Shown piece after piece: positions 38,768 through 47,825 of a stretch of DNA of 64,000 nucleotides. The translations under genes were made by a program, and so were the position numbers. The stretch is taken from positions 171,902-235,901 of the forward strand of contig NZ_FOEQ01000008.1 of assembly GCF_900110655.1 (NCBI RefSeq). The letters run 5' to 3'. The notes beneath the pieces are model-generated. The model saw nothing but the letters and a program-made list of their open reading frames with translations. It was not told the origin of the DNA and searched no databases. How positions within the stretch are numbered: position 1 is the stretch's first letter; the number at the start of each line of letters is the position of its first letter. Origin of the DNA: Pseudomonas soli. GTDB lineage: Bacteria; Pseudomonadota; Gammaproteobacteria; Pseudomonadales; Pseudomonadaceae.

Positions 38768-39328
38768 TCAGAGCTGGGCGCTGTAACGTTGCTCGGTATC
38801 CCGGGCATCCTCAGAGGCTAGCCTGCCCTGCGACTGGCTGGCGACCTGCGCGTTTTGCGCCTGATGTTCGACCTTGGCCTGGACCTTCGCTTCAATCTCT
38901 TCCTGCATACGTCGAGCGATCAGCTGATCGACCCTCATTTTTTGCTCGGGCGGCAACGCGTCGTACTCCTCCGGACTCAAGCCGAGCTCCTGAAGCATCT
39001 TTTCCTTGATCTTCTCTGCCGGCGACTTGGCCATGTAATCGCGAAACTCCTGTAGGGCGCTGGATCCTTCCTGTTTGCCCACGCTGGCCTGTTCACGCTT
39101 GGCCGCGTCCGGATTCTGCAGCATGACCATCAGCTTGGCGAAGGCCTCCTTGCGATTGTCTTCGGCGTGTTGCTGCGAAGTGCTGCCCTGATTGTTCTGC
39201 TGTGCTGAGGTTTTCGCGCTGGCCATCAGCGGCTGGAGCGCAGGCAACTGTGCTGCAGACTGTTCGAGAACGCTGCGTTGCTGTTGCTGCACGGTCTGCC
39301 ACCCCAGGCCGTTCGCTGTGATAAGCAT
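38768..39328 (-). CDS. Protein of unknown function behind a sigma-54 promoter
   Basis: 186 residues, start MLITANGLGWQTVQQQQRSV with GGAGG/AGGA just upstream of ATG 39328. The protein is Gln/Ala-rich at the N-terminus (about 1-70) and then helical and charged: FAKLMVMLQNPDAAKREQAS, an ELGLSPEEYDALPPEQKMRV segment near 120-140, and a polar tail. No signal peptide or membrane segment. I do not recognise a domain. A consensus-like -24/-12 promoter lies 41 bp upstream, linking it to an RpoN regulon such as flagellar or nitrogen control. Confidence 0.75.
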   Translation of the reverse strand: MLITANGLGWQTVQQQQRSVLEQSAAQLPALQPLMASAKTSAQQNNQGSTSQQHAEDNRKEAFAKLMVMLQNPDAAKREQASVGKQEGSSALQEFRDYMAKSPAEKIKEKMLQELGLSPEEYDALPPEQKMRVDQLIARRMQEEIEAKVQAKVEHQAQNAQVASQSQGRLASEDARDTEQRYSAQL

Positions 39329-39368
39329 GTTTCCTCCATGAACGACTGTTAGAGAGGCGACTAAAGGG

Positions 39369-39383
39369 GCAAAAGCTGTGCCA
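39369..39383 (-). promoter_or_regulatory. Sigma-54 (-24/-12) promoter
   Basis: On the minus strand TGGCAC-AGCTT-TTGC matches the RpoN consensus TGGCAC-N5-TTGC exactly (39383 down to 39369). It points at the 186-residue unknown protein and would start transcription near 39357. Confidence 0.75.
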
Positions 39384-39548
39384 GCGGTGGTGGAGCGGCA
39401 AAATAGGCCGTAAGGGCTATTCCGGCGACCTTTCGCTCGGAATATGCTTGCCCGGCAGAGGAACGGTATTGCCGCTAGCGGCAAAAAATAGCAAGTGTCG
39501 GCAGCACCGGTTACGGGGCGCAGTTGCTGGGCAACAGGGAGAGCGTCC

Positions 39549-40547
39549 ATGAGTCAGGCAGCAAAGCCGATACCGGCTGGCTTCACCGAGCAGCAATTGC
39601 ACACCTTGTTCGAACTGATCAGCGACGGCATCTGGGACTGGGATGCCAACAGCGGCTACGTCTACCGCAACCCGGGCTGGTACGCGATGCTGGGTTACCC
39701 CAGTCACTCGCTGGACAACTCCGTGCTGACCTGGGAAAGCGTGATACACCCGCAGGACTATCCGCGGGTGATGGCGCATTTCGAGGCCTATATCACCCAG
39801 CGCAACGAGCGCTACCGCATCGAGTACCGGTGCCGTTGCCAGGATGGCAGTTACCTGTGGGTCGAGGACAGCGGCCATATCATCGCCCGCAACGCCGATG
39901 GCTCGGTGGCGCGAATGCTCGGGGCCCATCGCAATATCGACGCAGGCAAGCGCCTGGTGGAGGAGCTCGAACAGCGCAACCAATCGCTGGAGGGCCAGGT
40001 GGCCGAACGTACCCGTGAGCTGTCATGGGTCAACCAGCAATTGCAGCGGCAACTGGATGAGAACCGCGAGCTGGCCGAGCGGGATGCGTTGACCCGTACC
40101 GCCAACCGCTATCGCCTGGAGAAAACGCTCCAGCAGGAGTGTGAGCGCGCCCGGCGCTTCCGTGAGCCACTGGCATTGATCGCCATGGACCTGGACGACT
40201 TCAAGCCGATCAACGACCTGCACGGTCATGCCCGCGGGGATGCCGCGTTGATCGAGGTCACCGAGCGCATCCGTCAGTGCCTGGGTGGTCGGGGGCTGCT
40301 GGCCCGCTGGGGAGGTGATGAGTTTGCCGTGGTGTTGCCGCGCACATCGCTGGAACAGGCCTGTGAGGTGGCGTCGGCGATCCGCACGGCGATGGCGGCG
40401 ATCGAGCCCATCGGCACGTGTCGGCTGACCATGAGCTATGGCGTGGTGCAGTGGCGTGAGGGTGACGATGTCGGCGGGTTGCTGGCACGGGCGGATCAGG
40501 CGCTGTATCGGGCCAAGGCGGATGGCAAGAACACCGTAGCCGAGTGA
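39549..40547 (+). CDS. PAS-GGDEF diguanylate cyclase
   Basis: 332 residues, cytoplasmic. PAS plus PAC (about 15-135; WDWDANSGYVYRNPGWYAML, RIEYRCRCQDGSYLWVED), then a coiled coil (about 138-175), then a GGDEF domain with MDLDDFKPINDLHGHARGD near 218 and the intact catalytic motif GGDEF at 255-259. It should make c-di-GMP from GTP. The inhibitory I-site RxxD five residues before GGDEF is not intact (reads RGLL), suggesting weak product inhibition. Start ATG 39549 (GGAGAGC upstream). Divergent from the sigma-54-linked unknown gene. Confidence 0.92.
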   Translation: MSQAAKPIPAGFTEQQLHTLFELISDGIWDWDANSGYVYRNPGWYAMLGYPSHSLDNSVLTWESVIHPQDYPRVMAHFEAYITQRNERYRIEYRCRCQDGSYLWVEDSGHIIARNADGSVARMLGAHRNIDAGKRLVEELEQRNQSLEGQVAERTRELSWVNQQLQRQLDENRELAERDALTRTANRYRLEKTLQQECERARRFREPLALIAMDLDDFKPINDLHGHARGDAALIEVTERIRQCLGGRGLLARWGGDEFAVVLPRTSLEQACEVASAIRTAMAAIEPIGTCRLTMSYGVVQWREGDDVGGLLARADQALYRAKADGKNTVAE

Positions 40548-40550
40548 TGG

Positions 40551-40585
40551 TCAAAAAAGACCCGCGGCGCCTGGGGCGCAGCGGG
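40551..40585 (-). terminator. Terminator of the bkd operon
   Basis: Stem 40561-40571 / 40575-40585 (11 bp, one mismatch) followed on the minus strand by TCTTTTTTGAC. Located 33 bp after lpdV. Confidence 0.8.
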
Positions 40586-40618
40586 CCAAATCGGCTAGTG
40601 CCGCTTCAGTGTCTTCAA

Positions 40619-41998
40619 TCAGATGTGCAGTGCGTGCCCCAGGGCGCGCAGCGCCGCTTCCTGTACCGCCTCGCCCAGCGTCGGGTGGGCATGGATGGTC
40701 CCGGCGATGTCTTCCAGGCGCGCGCCCATCTCCAGGGACTGGGCGAAGGCACTGGACAGTTCGGAAACTGCCACGCCCACGGCTTGCCAGCCGAGGATCA
40801 GATGGTTGTCACGGCGAGCCACCACGCGCACGAAGCCGCTCTTCGACTCCAGGCTCATGGCCCGGCCATTCGCGGCGAAGGGGAACTGCGCGACGATGCA
40901 ATCCACACCTTGCTGGCCGGCCTGTTCCGGGGTCTTGCCGACCACCACCACTTCCGGGTCGGTGAAGCACACCGCGGCGATTGCGGCCGGCTCGAAACGT
41001 CGCGTCTTGCCGGCGATGATCTCGGCGACCATCTCGCCCTGGGCCATGGCCCGGTGCGCCAGCATCGGCTCGCCGGCCACGTCGCCGATGGCCCAGACGT
41101 TGCGCATGCTGGTCTGGCAGCGCTCATCAATGGCGATGGCGGCGCCGTTCATCTTCAGGTCCAGGCTTTCCAGGCCGAAACCTTTGCTGCGTGGACGGCG
41201 ACCCACGGCCACCAGCACCTGGTCAGCTTCCAGGCGCAGTTGCCCACCCTGGCCGTCGCTGGCCAGCAGGCAGCCGTCGGCATAGCCTTCGACACTGTGG
41301 CCCAGGTACAGGGCGATGCCGAGTTTCTTGATCGAGTCGGCCACCGGCGCGGTGAGCTCCGCGTCGTAGGTCGGCAGGATGCGTTCGCGGGCTTCCACCA
41401 CGCTGACCTTGGCGCCCAGCTTGCGGTAGGCGATACCCAGTTCCAGGCCGATGTAGCCGCCGCCGACCACCACCAGGTGCTCGGGCATGGCCTTGGGCGC
41501 CAGGGCCTCTGTGGAGGAAATGATCGGCCCGCCAATCGGCAGCATCGGCAGTTCGACACTGCTGGAGCCGGTGGCCAGCAGCAGGTGTTCGCACTGGATG
41601 CGCTGGCCTTCGACTTCGACGCTCTTGCCATCGAGGATCTTCGCCCAACCATGGATCACCTTCACACCGTGCTTTTTCAGCAGCGCGGCGACGCCGCTGG
41701 TGAGGCGGTCGACGATGCCGTCCTTCCACTCGACGCTGCGGCTGATGTCCAGGCGCGGCGAGGACACGCTGATGCCCAGCGGTGAAGGTTCGGTGTAGCG
41801 GCTGGCTTGGTGGAACTGCTCGGCCACGTGGATCAGCGCCTTGGACGGAATGCAGCCGATGTTCAGGCAGGTGCCGCCCAGGGCCTGGCCTTCGACCAGC
41901 ACGGTGGGGATGCCCAGTTGCCCGGCGCGGATGGCGGCCACATAGCCGCCGGGGCCGCCACCGATGATCAGCAGGGTGGTGTTGATGAGCTCTTGCAT
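40619..41998 (-). CDS. lpdV: Branched-chain keto acid dehydrogenase, E3 (LPD-Val)
   Basis: 459 residues, the length of P. putida LPD-Val. FAD-binding LLIIGGGPGGYVAAIRAGQ at the N-terminus, redox-active disulfide in GGTCLNIGCIPSK near 40-45, NAD-binding VVVGGGYIGLELG near 175, and the C-terminal catalytic HAHPTLGEAVQEA near 440. It reoxidises the lipoyl group of BkdB. ATG 41998 follows the bkdB stop after 2 bp, with GGAG just upstream. Confidence 0.96.
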   Translation of the reverse strand: MQELINTTLLIIGGGPGGYVAAIRAGQLGIPTVLVEGQALGGTCLNIGCIPSKALIHVAEQFHQASRYTEPSPLGISVSSPRLDISRSVEWKDGIVDRLTSGVAALLKKHGVKVIHGWAKILDGKSVEVEGQRIQCEHLLLATGSSSVELPMLPIGGPIISSTEALAPKAMPEHLVVVGGGYIGLELGIAYRKLGAKVSVVEARERILPTYDAELTAPVADSIKKLGIALYLGHSVEGYADGCLLASDGQGGQLRLEADQVLVAVGRRPRSKGFGLESLDLKMNGAAIAIDERCQTSMRNVWAIGDVAGEPMLAHRAMAQGEMVAEIIAGKTRRFEPAAIAAVCFTDPEVVVVGKTPEQAGQQGVDCIVAQFPFAANGRAMSLESKSGFVRVVARRDNHLILGWQAVGVAVSELSSAFAQSLEMGARLEDIAGTIHAHPTLGEAVQEAALRALGHALHI

Positions 41999-42000
41999 GA

Positions 42001-43269
42001 TCACTCCACGAACAGGCAGGCAGGCTGTTCCAGCAGGCCGCGCACGGCCTGGATGAACAGTGCGGCATCCATGCCATCGACCACGCGGTGGTCGAACGAG
42101 CTGGACAGGTTCATCATCTTGCGCACGACGATCTGGCCGTCGATCACGACCGGTCGTTCGACCATGCGGTTGACGCCGACGATCGCCACTTCCGGGGTGT
42201 TGACCACCGGGGTGCTGACGATGCCGCCGAGGGCGCCGAGGCTGGTCAGGGTGATGGTCGAACCGGACAGCTCTTCACGGCTGGCCTTGTTGTTGCGCGC
42301 CGCGTGAGCGACACGGGCGATCTCGCTGGCGTTGCTCCACAGGCTGCCGGCTTCGGCATGGCGCAGCACGGGCACCATCAGGCCGTTATCACCCTGGGTG
42401 GCGATGCCGACGTGCACCGCGCCGTGGCGGGTGATGACCTGGGCTTCGTCGTCGTAGGTGGCGTTGATCTGCGGGAAGTCGCGCAGGGCGACGACCATGG
42501 CGCGCACCAGGAACGGCAGCAGGGTCAGCTTGCCGCGGCTGTCGCCATGCTTGGCGTTGAGCTGCTGGCGCAGGGCCTCGAGGGCAGTGACGTCGATTTC
42601 TTCGACGTAGCTGAAGTGGGCGACACGACGCTTGGCGTCCTGCATGCGCTGGGCGATCTTGCGGCGCAGGCCGATCACCGGCACCTGCTCGCTGTCGGTG
42701 CGTTTGCCGTAGCCTCCGGGTGCCTGCCCGGCACTGCTCTGCGGCTTGCTGATGAAGGCGTCGAGGTCTTCGTGCAGGATGCGCCCGGCCGGGCCGCTAC
42801 CGTGTACGTAGCGCAGTTCGATACCGGCATCCAGGGCACGCTTGCGTACCGCCGGGGAGGCCAGCGGCTTGTCATGGGCCTCGCGCGGCACGATGGGCGC
42901 GGCTGCGTGGGTCGCGGCAACCTGCGGCTGGGGCTCGACGCGGGGCTCGGGGCGGGCCGCGGCCTGTACCGCTGCAGGTGCCGGCTCGGCCTGTTTGGCC
43001 TGAGGCGTGTCGACATGATTGCCGCTGCCTTCGACTTCGATGCGGATCAGCTCGCTGCCGACCGCCATCACCTCACCAGGCTGGCCGCCCAGGGCCAGCA
43101 CCTTGCCGCTGACCGGCGAAGGGATTTCCACGGTGGCCTTGTCGGTCATGACATCGGCCACCACTTGATCTTCGGCGATCACATCGCCGACCTTGACGAA
43201 CCATTCCACCAACTCGACCTGCGCGATGCCTTCGCCAATGTCCGGCATCTTGATGACGTGCGTGCCCAT
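42001..43269 (-). CDS. bkdB: Branched-chain keto acid dehydrogenase, E2 (lipoyl transacylase)
   Basis: 422 residues. Lipoyl domain (about 1-80) with the lipoylated Lys in VVADVMTDKATVEIPSPVSG near 45; an Ala/Pro/Gln-rich linker; an E3/E1-binding domain (about 140-175; ASPAVRKRALDAGIEL); and the C-terminal catalytic domain with the active-site motif SFDHRVVDGMDAALF near 390. Forms the 24-mer core that transfers the acyl group to CoA. Directly follows bkdA2 with no gap. Confidence 0.96.
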   Translation of the reverse strand: MGTHVIKMPDIGEGIAQVELVEWFVKVGDVIAEDQVVADVMTDKATVEIPSPVSGKVLALGGQPGEVMAVGSELIRIEVEGSGNHVDTPQAKQAEPAPAAVQAAARPEPRVEPQPQVAATHAAAPIVPREAHDKPLASPAVRKRALDAGIELRYVHGSGPAGRILHEDLDAFISKPQSSAGQAPGGYGKRTDSEQVPVIGLRRKIAQRMQDAKRRVAHFSYVEEIDVTALEALRQQLNAKHGDSRGKLTLLPFLVRAMVVALRDFPQINATYDDEAQVITRHGAVHVGIATQGDNGLMVPVLRHAEAGSLWSNASEIARVAHAARNNKASREELSGSTITLTSLGALGGIVSTPVVNTPEVAIVGVNRMVERPVVIDGQIVVRKMMNLSSSFDHRVVDGMDAALFIQAVRGLLEQPACLFVE

Positions 43270-44328
<1,059 letters not shown>

Positions 44329-44329
44329 C

Positions 44330-45562
44330 TCAGACCCCCAGTTCCTGGCGCTGACGGCGCAAGTGGTCGGGCATTTCCTTGTACACGTCCTCGAACATCG
44401 ACGCGGCGCTGGGGATATGGCCGTTGCTCAGAGTGCCGAACTGTTCGGCGTCCTTCTGCGCCTTGATCACCTCGGCCTCGAGCTCGGCGGTGACCGCCTG
44501 GTGCTCTTCCTCGGACCAGTGGCCAAGCTTGATCAGGTGCTGCTTGAGGCGGGCGATCGGGTCGCCTAGTGGGAAGTGGCTCCAGTCGTCGGCCGGGCGG
44601 TACTTGGACGGATCGTCCGAAGTCGAGTGCGGGCCGGCACGGTAGGTGACCCATTCGATCAGCGTCGGGCCCAGGCCGCGGCGAGCGCGTTCGGCGGCCC
44701 AGCGCGAAGCGGCGTAGACCGCGATGAAGTCGTTGCCGTCGACACGCAGCGAAGCGATGCCGCAACCCACGCCACGGCCGGCGAAGGTGGTCGACTCGCC
44801 CCCGGCGATGGCCTGGAAGGTCGAGATCGCCCACTGGTTGTTGACCACGTTGAGGATCACCGGGGCGCGGTAGACGTGGGCGAAGGTCAGCGCGGTGTGG
44901 AAGTCGGACTCGGCAGTGGCGCCGTCGCCGATCCATGCCGAGGCGATCTTGGTATCGCCCTTGATCGCCGAGGCCATGGCCCAGCCGACCGCCTGGACGA
45001 ACTGGGTGGCCAGGTTGCCGCTGATGGTGAAGAAGCCGGCCTCGCGCACCGAATACATGATCGGCAGCTGGCGGCCCTTGAGCGGGTCACGGGTGTTGGA
45101 CAGCAGCTGGCAGATCATGTCGACCAGCGACACGTCGCGGGCCATCAGGATGCTCTGTTGGCGATAGGTGGGGAAGCACATGTCGGTGCGGTTCAGGGCC
45201 AGGGCCTGGCCGCTGCCGATGGCTTCCTCGCCCAGGCTCTGCATGTAGAAGGACATCTTCTTCTGACGCTGGGCAACCACCATGCGGCTGTCGAAGATGC
45301 GCGTCTTGAGCATGGCGTGCATGCCCTGGCGCAGCACCTGCGGCTCGATGCCCTCGGCCCACGGGCCAACGGCGTCGCCATGCTCGTTGAGCACGCGCAC
45401 GAGGCTGTAGGAAAGGTCCGCGGTGTCGGCGGCTTCCACATCGATAGGGGGTTTACGGACTTGACCGGCGTCGTTCAGGCGCAGGTAGGAGAAATCGGTC
45501 TGGCAGCCTGGCCGGCCTGTAGGCTCGGGCACATGCAGACGCAGGGGGGCGTACTCGTTCAT
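44330..45562 (-). CDS. bkdA1: Branched-chain keto acid dehydrogenase, E1 alpha
   Basis: 410 residues, the known length in P. putida. Thiamine diphosphate-binding GDGATAESDFHTALTFAHV near 215 and the phosphorylation-loop region RAGPHSTSDDPSKYRP near 310. First gene of bkdA1A2B-lpdV, with genes abutting throughout, so expression is tightly coupled. Divergent from bkdR. Confidence 0.96.
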   Translation of the reverse strand: MNEYAPLRLHVPEPTGRPGCQTDFSYLRLNDAGQVRKPPIDVEAADTADLSYSLVRVLNEHGDAVGPWAEGIEPQVLRQGMHAMLKTRIFDSRMVVAQRQKKMSFYMQSLGEEAIGSGQALALNRTDMCFPTYRQQSILMARDVSLVDMICQLLSNTRDPLKGRQLPIMYSVREAGFFTISGNLATQFVQAVGWAMASAIKGDTKIASAWIGDGATAESDFHTALTFAHVYRAPVILNVVNNQWAISTFQAIAGGESTTFAGRGVGCGIASLRVDGNDFIAVYAASRWAAERARRGLGPTLIEWVTYRAGPHSTSDDPSKYRPADDWSHFPLGDPIARLKQHLIKLGHWSEEEHQAVTAELEAEVIKAQKDAEQFGTLSNGHIPSAASMFEDVYKEMPDHLRRQRQELGV

Positions 45563-45760
45563 GCTTTTTACGCTCGCTCGAATGTTGTTTTTGTGAGCTT
45601 TGAAGCGGCCGCCGCTGACTGCCGGCTCGTGACTGGCAGGTCAGCGTCTTTTTACATCATAGGGGGACGGCAGGAGAATTTTTCTCTCAAGTTCGTTGCC
45701 TTTCTCCTGTGGCGCAGATAAACATTCCGTACAAACACAAAAACCAGGTCAATTTCTCTC
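45563..45760. promoter_or_regulatory. bkdA1/bkdR divergent control region
   Basis: 198 bp between divergent starts. BkdR in P. putida binds here to activate bkd and repress itself (established knowledge). I see AT-rich patches around 45650-45700 but no unambiguous box. Confidence 0.5.
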
Positions 45761-46249
45761 ATGCGTAAACTGGATCGAACGGATATCGGCATCCTCAACA
45801 GCCTGCAGGAAAACGCCCGCATCACCAACGCGGAGCTGGCGCGCTCGGTCAACCTGTCGCCCACGCCGTGCTTCAATCGGGTCAAGGCCATGGAGGAGCT
45901 GGGGGTGATCCGCCAGCAGGTCACGCTACTGTCGCCCGAGGCGCTGGGTCTGGATGTGAATGTGTTCATCCACGTTAGCCTGGAAAAGCAGGTGGAGCAG
46001 TCGCTGCATCGCTTCGAGGAAGAAATTGCCGAGCGCCCGGAGGTGATGGAGTGTTACCTGATGACCGGGGATCCGGACTACCTGCTGCGGGTGCTGCTGC
46101 CAAGCATCCAGGCACTGGAGCGCTTTCTCGATTACCTGACCCGCTTGCCCGGGGTGGCGAACATTCGCTCCAGCTTTGCCTTGAAGCAGGTGCGCTACAA
46201 GACCGCGTTGCCGCTGCCGGCCAATGGCATGACGTTGCGCGAGCAATGA
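45761..46249 (+). CDS. bkdR: Lrp/AsnC-family activator of the bkd operon
   Basis: 162 residues, Lrp size. HTH about 10-60 (NARITNAELARSVNLSPTPC) and a RAM effector-binding domain about 75-150 (ECYLMTGDPDYLLRVLL). Binds branched-chain amino acids and activates bkdA1A2B-lpdV. A stem-loop follows at 46266-46291. Confidence 0.95.
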   Translation: MRKLDRTDIGILNSLQENARITNAELARSVNLSPTPCFNRVKAMEELGVIRQQVTLLSPEALGLDVNVFIHVSLEKQVEQSLHRFEEEIAERPEVMECYLMTGDPDYLLRVLLPSIQALERFLDYLTRLPGVANIRSSFALKQVRYKTALPLPANGMTLREQ

Positions 46250-46265
46250 TCCGGGCGCGGTGCCT

Positions 46266-46291
46266 GGGGTGCTTGATATTTTAAACACCCC
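46266..46291 (+). terminator. Hairpin after bkdR
   Basis: GGGGTG (46266-46271) pairs with CACCCC (46286-46291) around an AT-rich loop; no T-tract follows, so termination is weakly supported. Confidence 0.4.
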
Positions 46292-46298
46292 CGGCCTA

Positions 46299-46337
46299 TG
46301 TTGTGTGCGTCGCCATTCCCGGCATGCGAACACAACA
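46299..46337. promoter_or_regulatory. Inverted repeat upstream of glutamine-synthetase-like gene
   Basis: TGTTGTGT (46299-46306) and ACACAACA (46330-46337) are perfect complements, extendable by CG after one mismatch, 15 bp before the start codon and overlapping the expected 5' leader. Either an operator or an RNA hairpin hiding the adjacent AAGGA ribosome binding site. Confidence 0.5.
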
Positions 46338-46351
46338 AGAAGGACAGCGTC

Positions 46352-47695
46352 ATGACGACCGAAGGCCCGCGCAACCAGGCAGTGCTCCTGGAGGGCATCG
46401 ATGAAATCGAGTGCGTCACCCCCGACCTCAACGGCGTGCCCCGCGGCAAGGTGATGACCGCCGAGGGCTTCCTCGAGGGGCGCCGCCTGCAGATGGCCCG
46501 TGGCGTGCTGCTGCAGTGCATCATGGGCGGTTACCCGGCGGCAAAATACTATGGCAGCGACGATGGCGACCTCGCGCTGGTGGCCGAACCCTCGCAGATC
46601 CACCGCCTGCCCTGGAGCGACGAACCTCGGGCATTGGCGATCTGCGATGCGGTGGAACTCGATGGCACTCCTTCGGGGTTGTCCAGCCGTGGCCAGCTCA
46701 AGGCGGTGATCGCCAGGTACGCCGAGCGCGGGCTGGCACCGGTGGTGGCGACCGAGCTGGAGTTCTTCGTCTTTGCCGCCAACAGCGACCCGAGCCAGCC
46801 ATTCCAGCCGCCGCTAGGCAAGGACGGACGCCGGGAGATGGGCCACTCGGCCTTCAGCGTCAGCTCCAACAACGGTCTGCGCCCGTTCTTCAACGAGGTG
46901 TACCGCTGCATGGCGGCGCTGGGCCTGCCACGCGACACCTTCATGCACGAGATGGGCGTCAGCCAGTTCGAGATCAACCTGCTGCACGGCGATCCTTTGC
47001 TGCTGGCCGACCAGACCTTCCTGTTCAAGCACCTGCTCAAGGAGGTCGCGCTCAAGTATGGTCTGACCGTAGTGTGCATGGCCAAGCCACTGGCGCACAC
47101 GCCCGGCAGTTCGATGCACATTCACCAGAGCCTGGTGGAGGTCGGCAGTCGGCGCAACGTGTTCAGCGACGAGCAGGGTAGGGCGACCGACACCTTCCAC
47201 CATTTCATCGGTGGCCTGCAGGCCTGCCTGGCCGATTTCACCGCGCTGTTCGCGCCGAACGTCAATTCCTACCAGCGCCTGTGCCACCCCTATGCGTCAC
47301 CGAACAACGCTTGCTGGTCCGAGGACAACCGTGCCGCGGGCCTGCGCATCCCGGCCAGCGCGCCTGTGGCGCGGCGGGTGGAAAATCGCCTTCCGGGCGC
47401 CGATGCCAACCCTTACCTGGCCATTGCCGCAAGCCTCGCCGCCGGCCTGTACGGTATCGAACGGCAGATTGCGCCGACGCCGGCCATCCAGGGCGAGTTC
47501 GAGGTGCCGGAGCACCTGAGCCTGCCTTGCACCCTGCATGCCGCGCTTGAGCGGCTCAAGCGCAGCGGCCTGGCGCGGGAACTGTTCGGCAGGGAGTTCA
47601 TCGAAGGCTACATCGCCACCAAGACCTTGGAGCTGAGCGATTTCTTCGATGAAATCACCCCCTGGGAGCGTCGTGTGCTGGCCGCGCAGGCCTGA
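46352..47695 (+). CDS. Glutamine synthetase family protein (gamma-glutamylpolyamine synthetase-like)
   Basis: 447 residues, GS-fold ligase of the PuuA/SpuI/PauA type rather than GlnA. Visible are ELEFFVF near 132 (metal ligand), GVSQFEINLLHGDPLLLAD near 205, MAKPLAHTPGSSMHIHQSL near 250 and VENRLPGADANPYLAIAAS near 345. It lacks the C-terminal adenylylation Tyr segment of GlnA. Members ligate glutamate to polyamines or other amines. Stand-alone gene with an inverted repeat in its leader; substrate unknown. Confidence 0.85.
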   Translation: MTTEGPRNQAVLLEGIDEIECVTPDLNGVPRGKVMTAEGFLEGRRLQMARGVLLQCIMGGYPAAKYYGSDDGDLALVAEPSQIHRLPWSDEPRALAICDAVELDGTPSGLSSRGQLKAVIARYAERGLAPVVATELEFFVFAANSDPSQPFQPPLGKDGRREMGHSAFSVSSNNGLRPFFNEVYRCMAALGLPRDTFMHEMGVSQFEINLLHGDPLLLADQTFLFKHLLKEVALKYGLTVVCMAKPLAHTPGSSMHIHQSLVEVGSRRNVFSDEQGRATDTFHHFIGGLQACLADFTALFAPNVNSYQRLCHPYASPNNACWSEDNRAAGLRIPASAPVARRVENRLPGADANPYLAIAASLAAGLYGIERQIAPTPAIQGEFEVPEHLSLPCTLHAALERLKRSGLARELFGREFIEGYIATKTLELSDFFDEITPWERRVLAAQA

Positions 47696-47825
47696 GCGCG
47701 ACACGACCGCTACTGGATGCGCCCCCACGGCTCTTTTTGATGCTTGGGGGCCTGTGCCAAGATGGATTTGCTTTTATGCTTGCCTGCAACCCAACGCCAC
47801 CTGGTCAAGGAGCTTGACGGAACGT

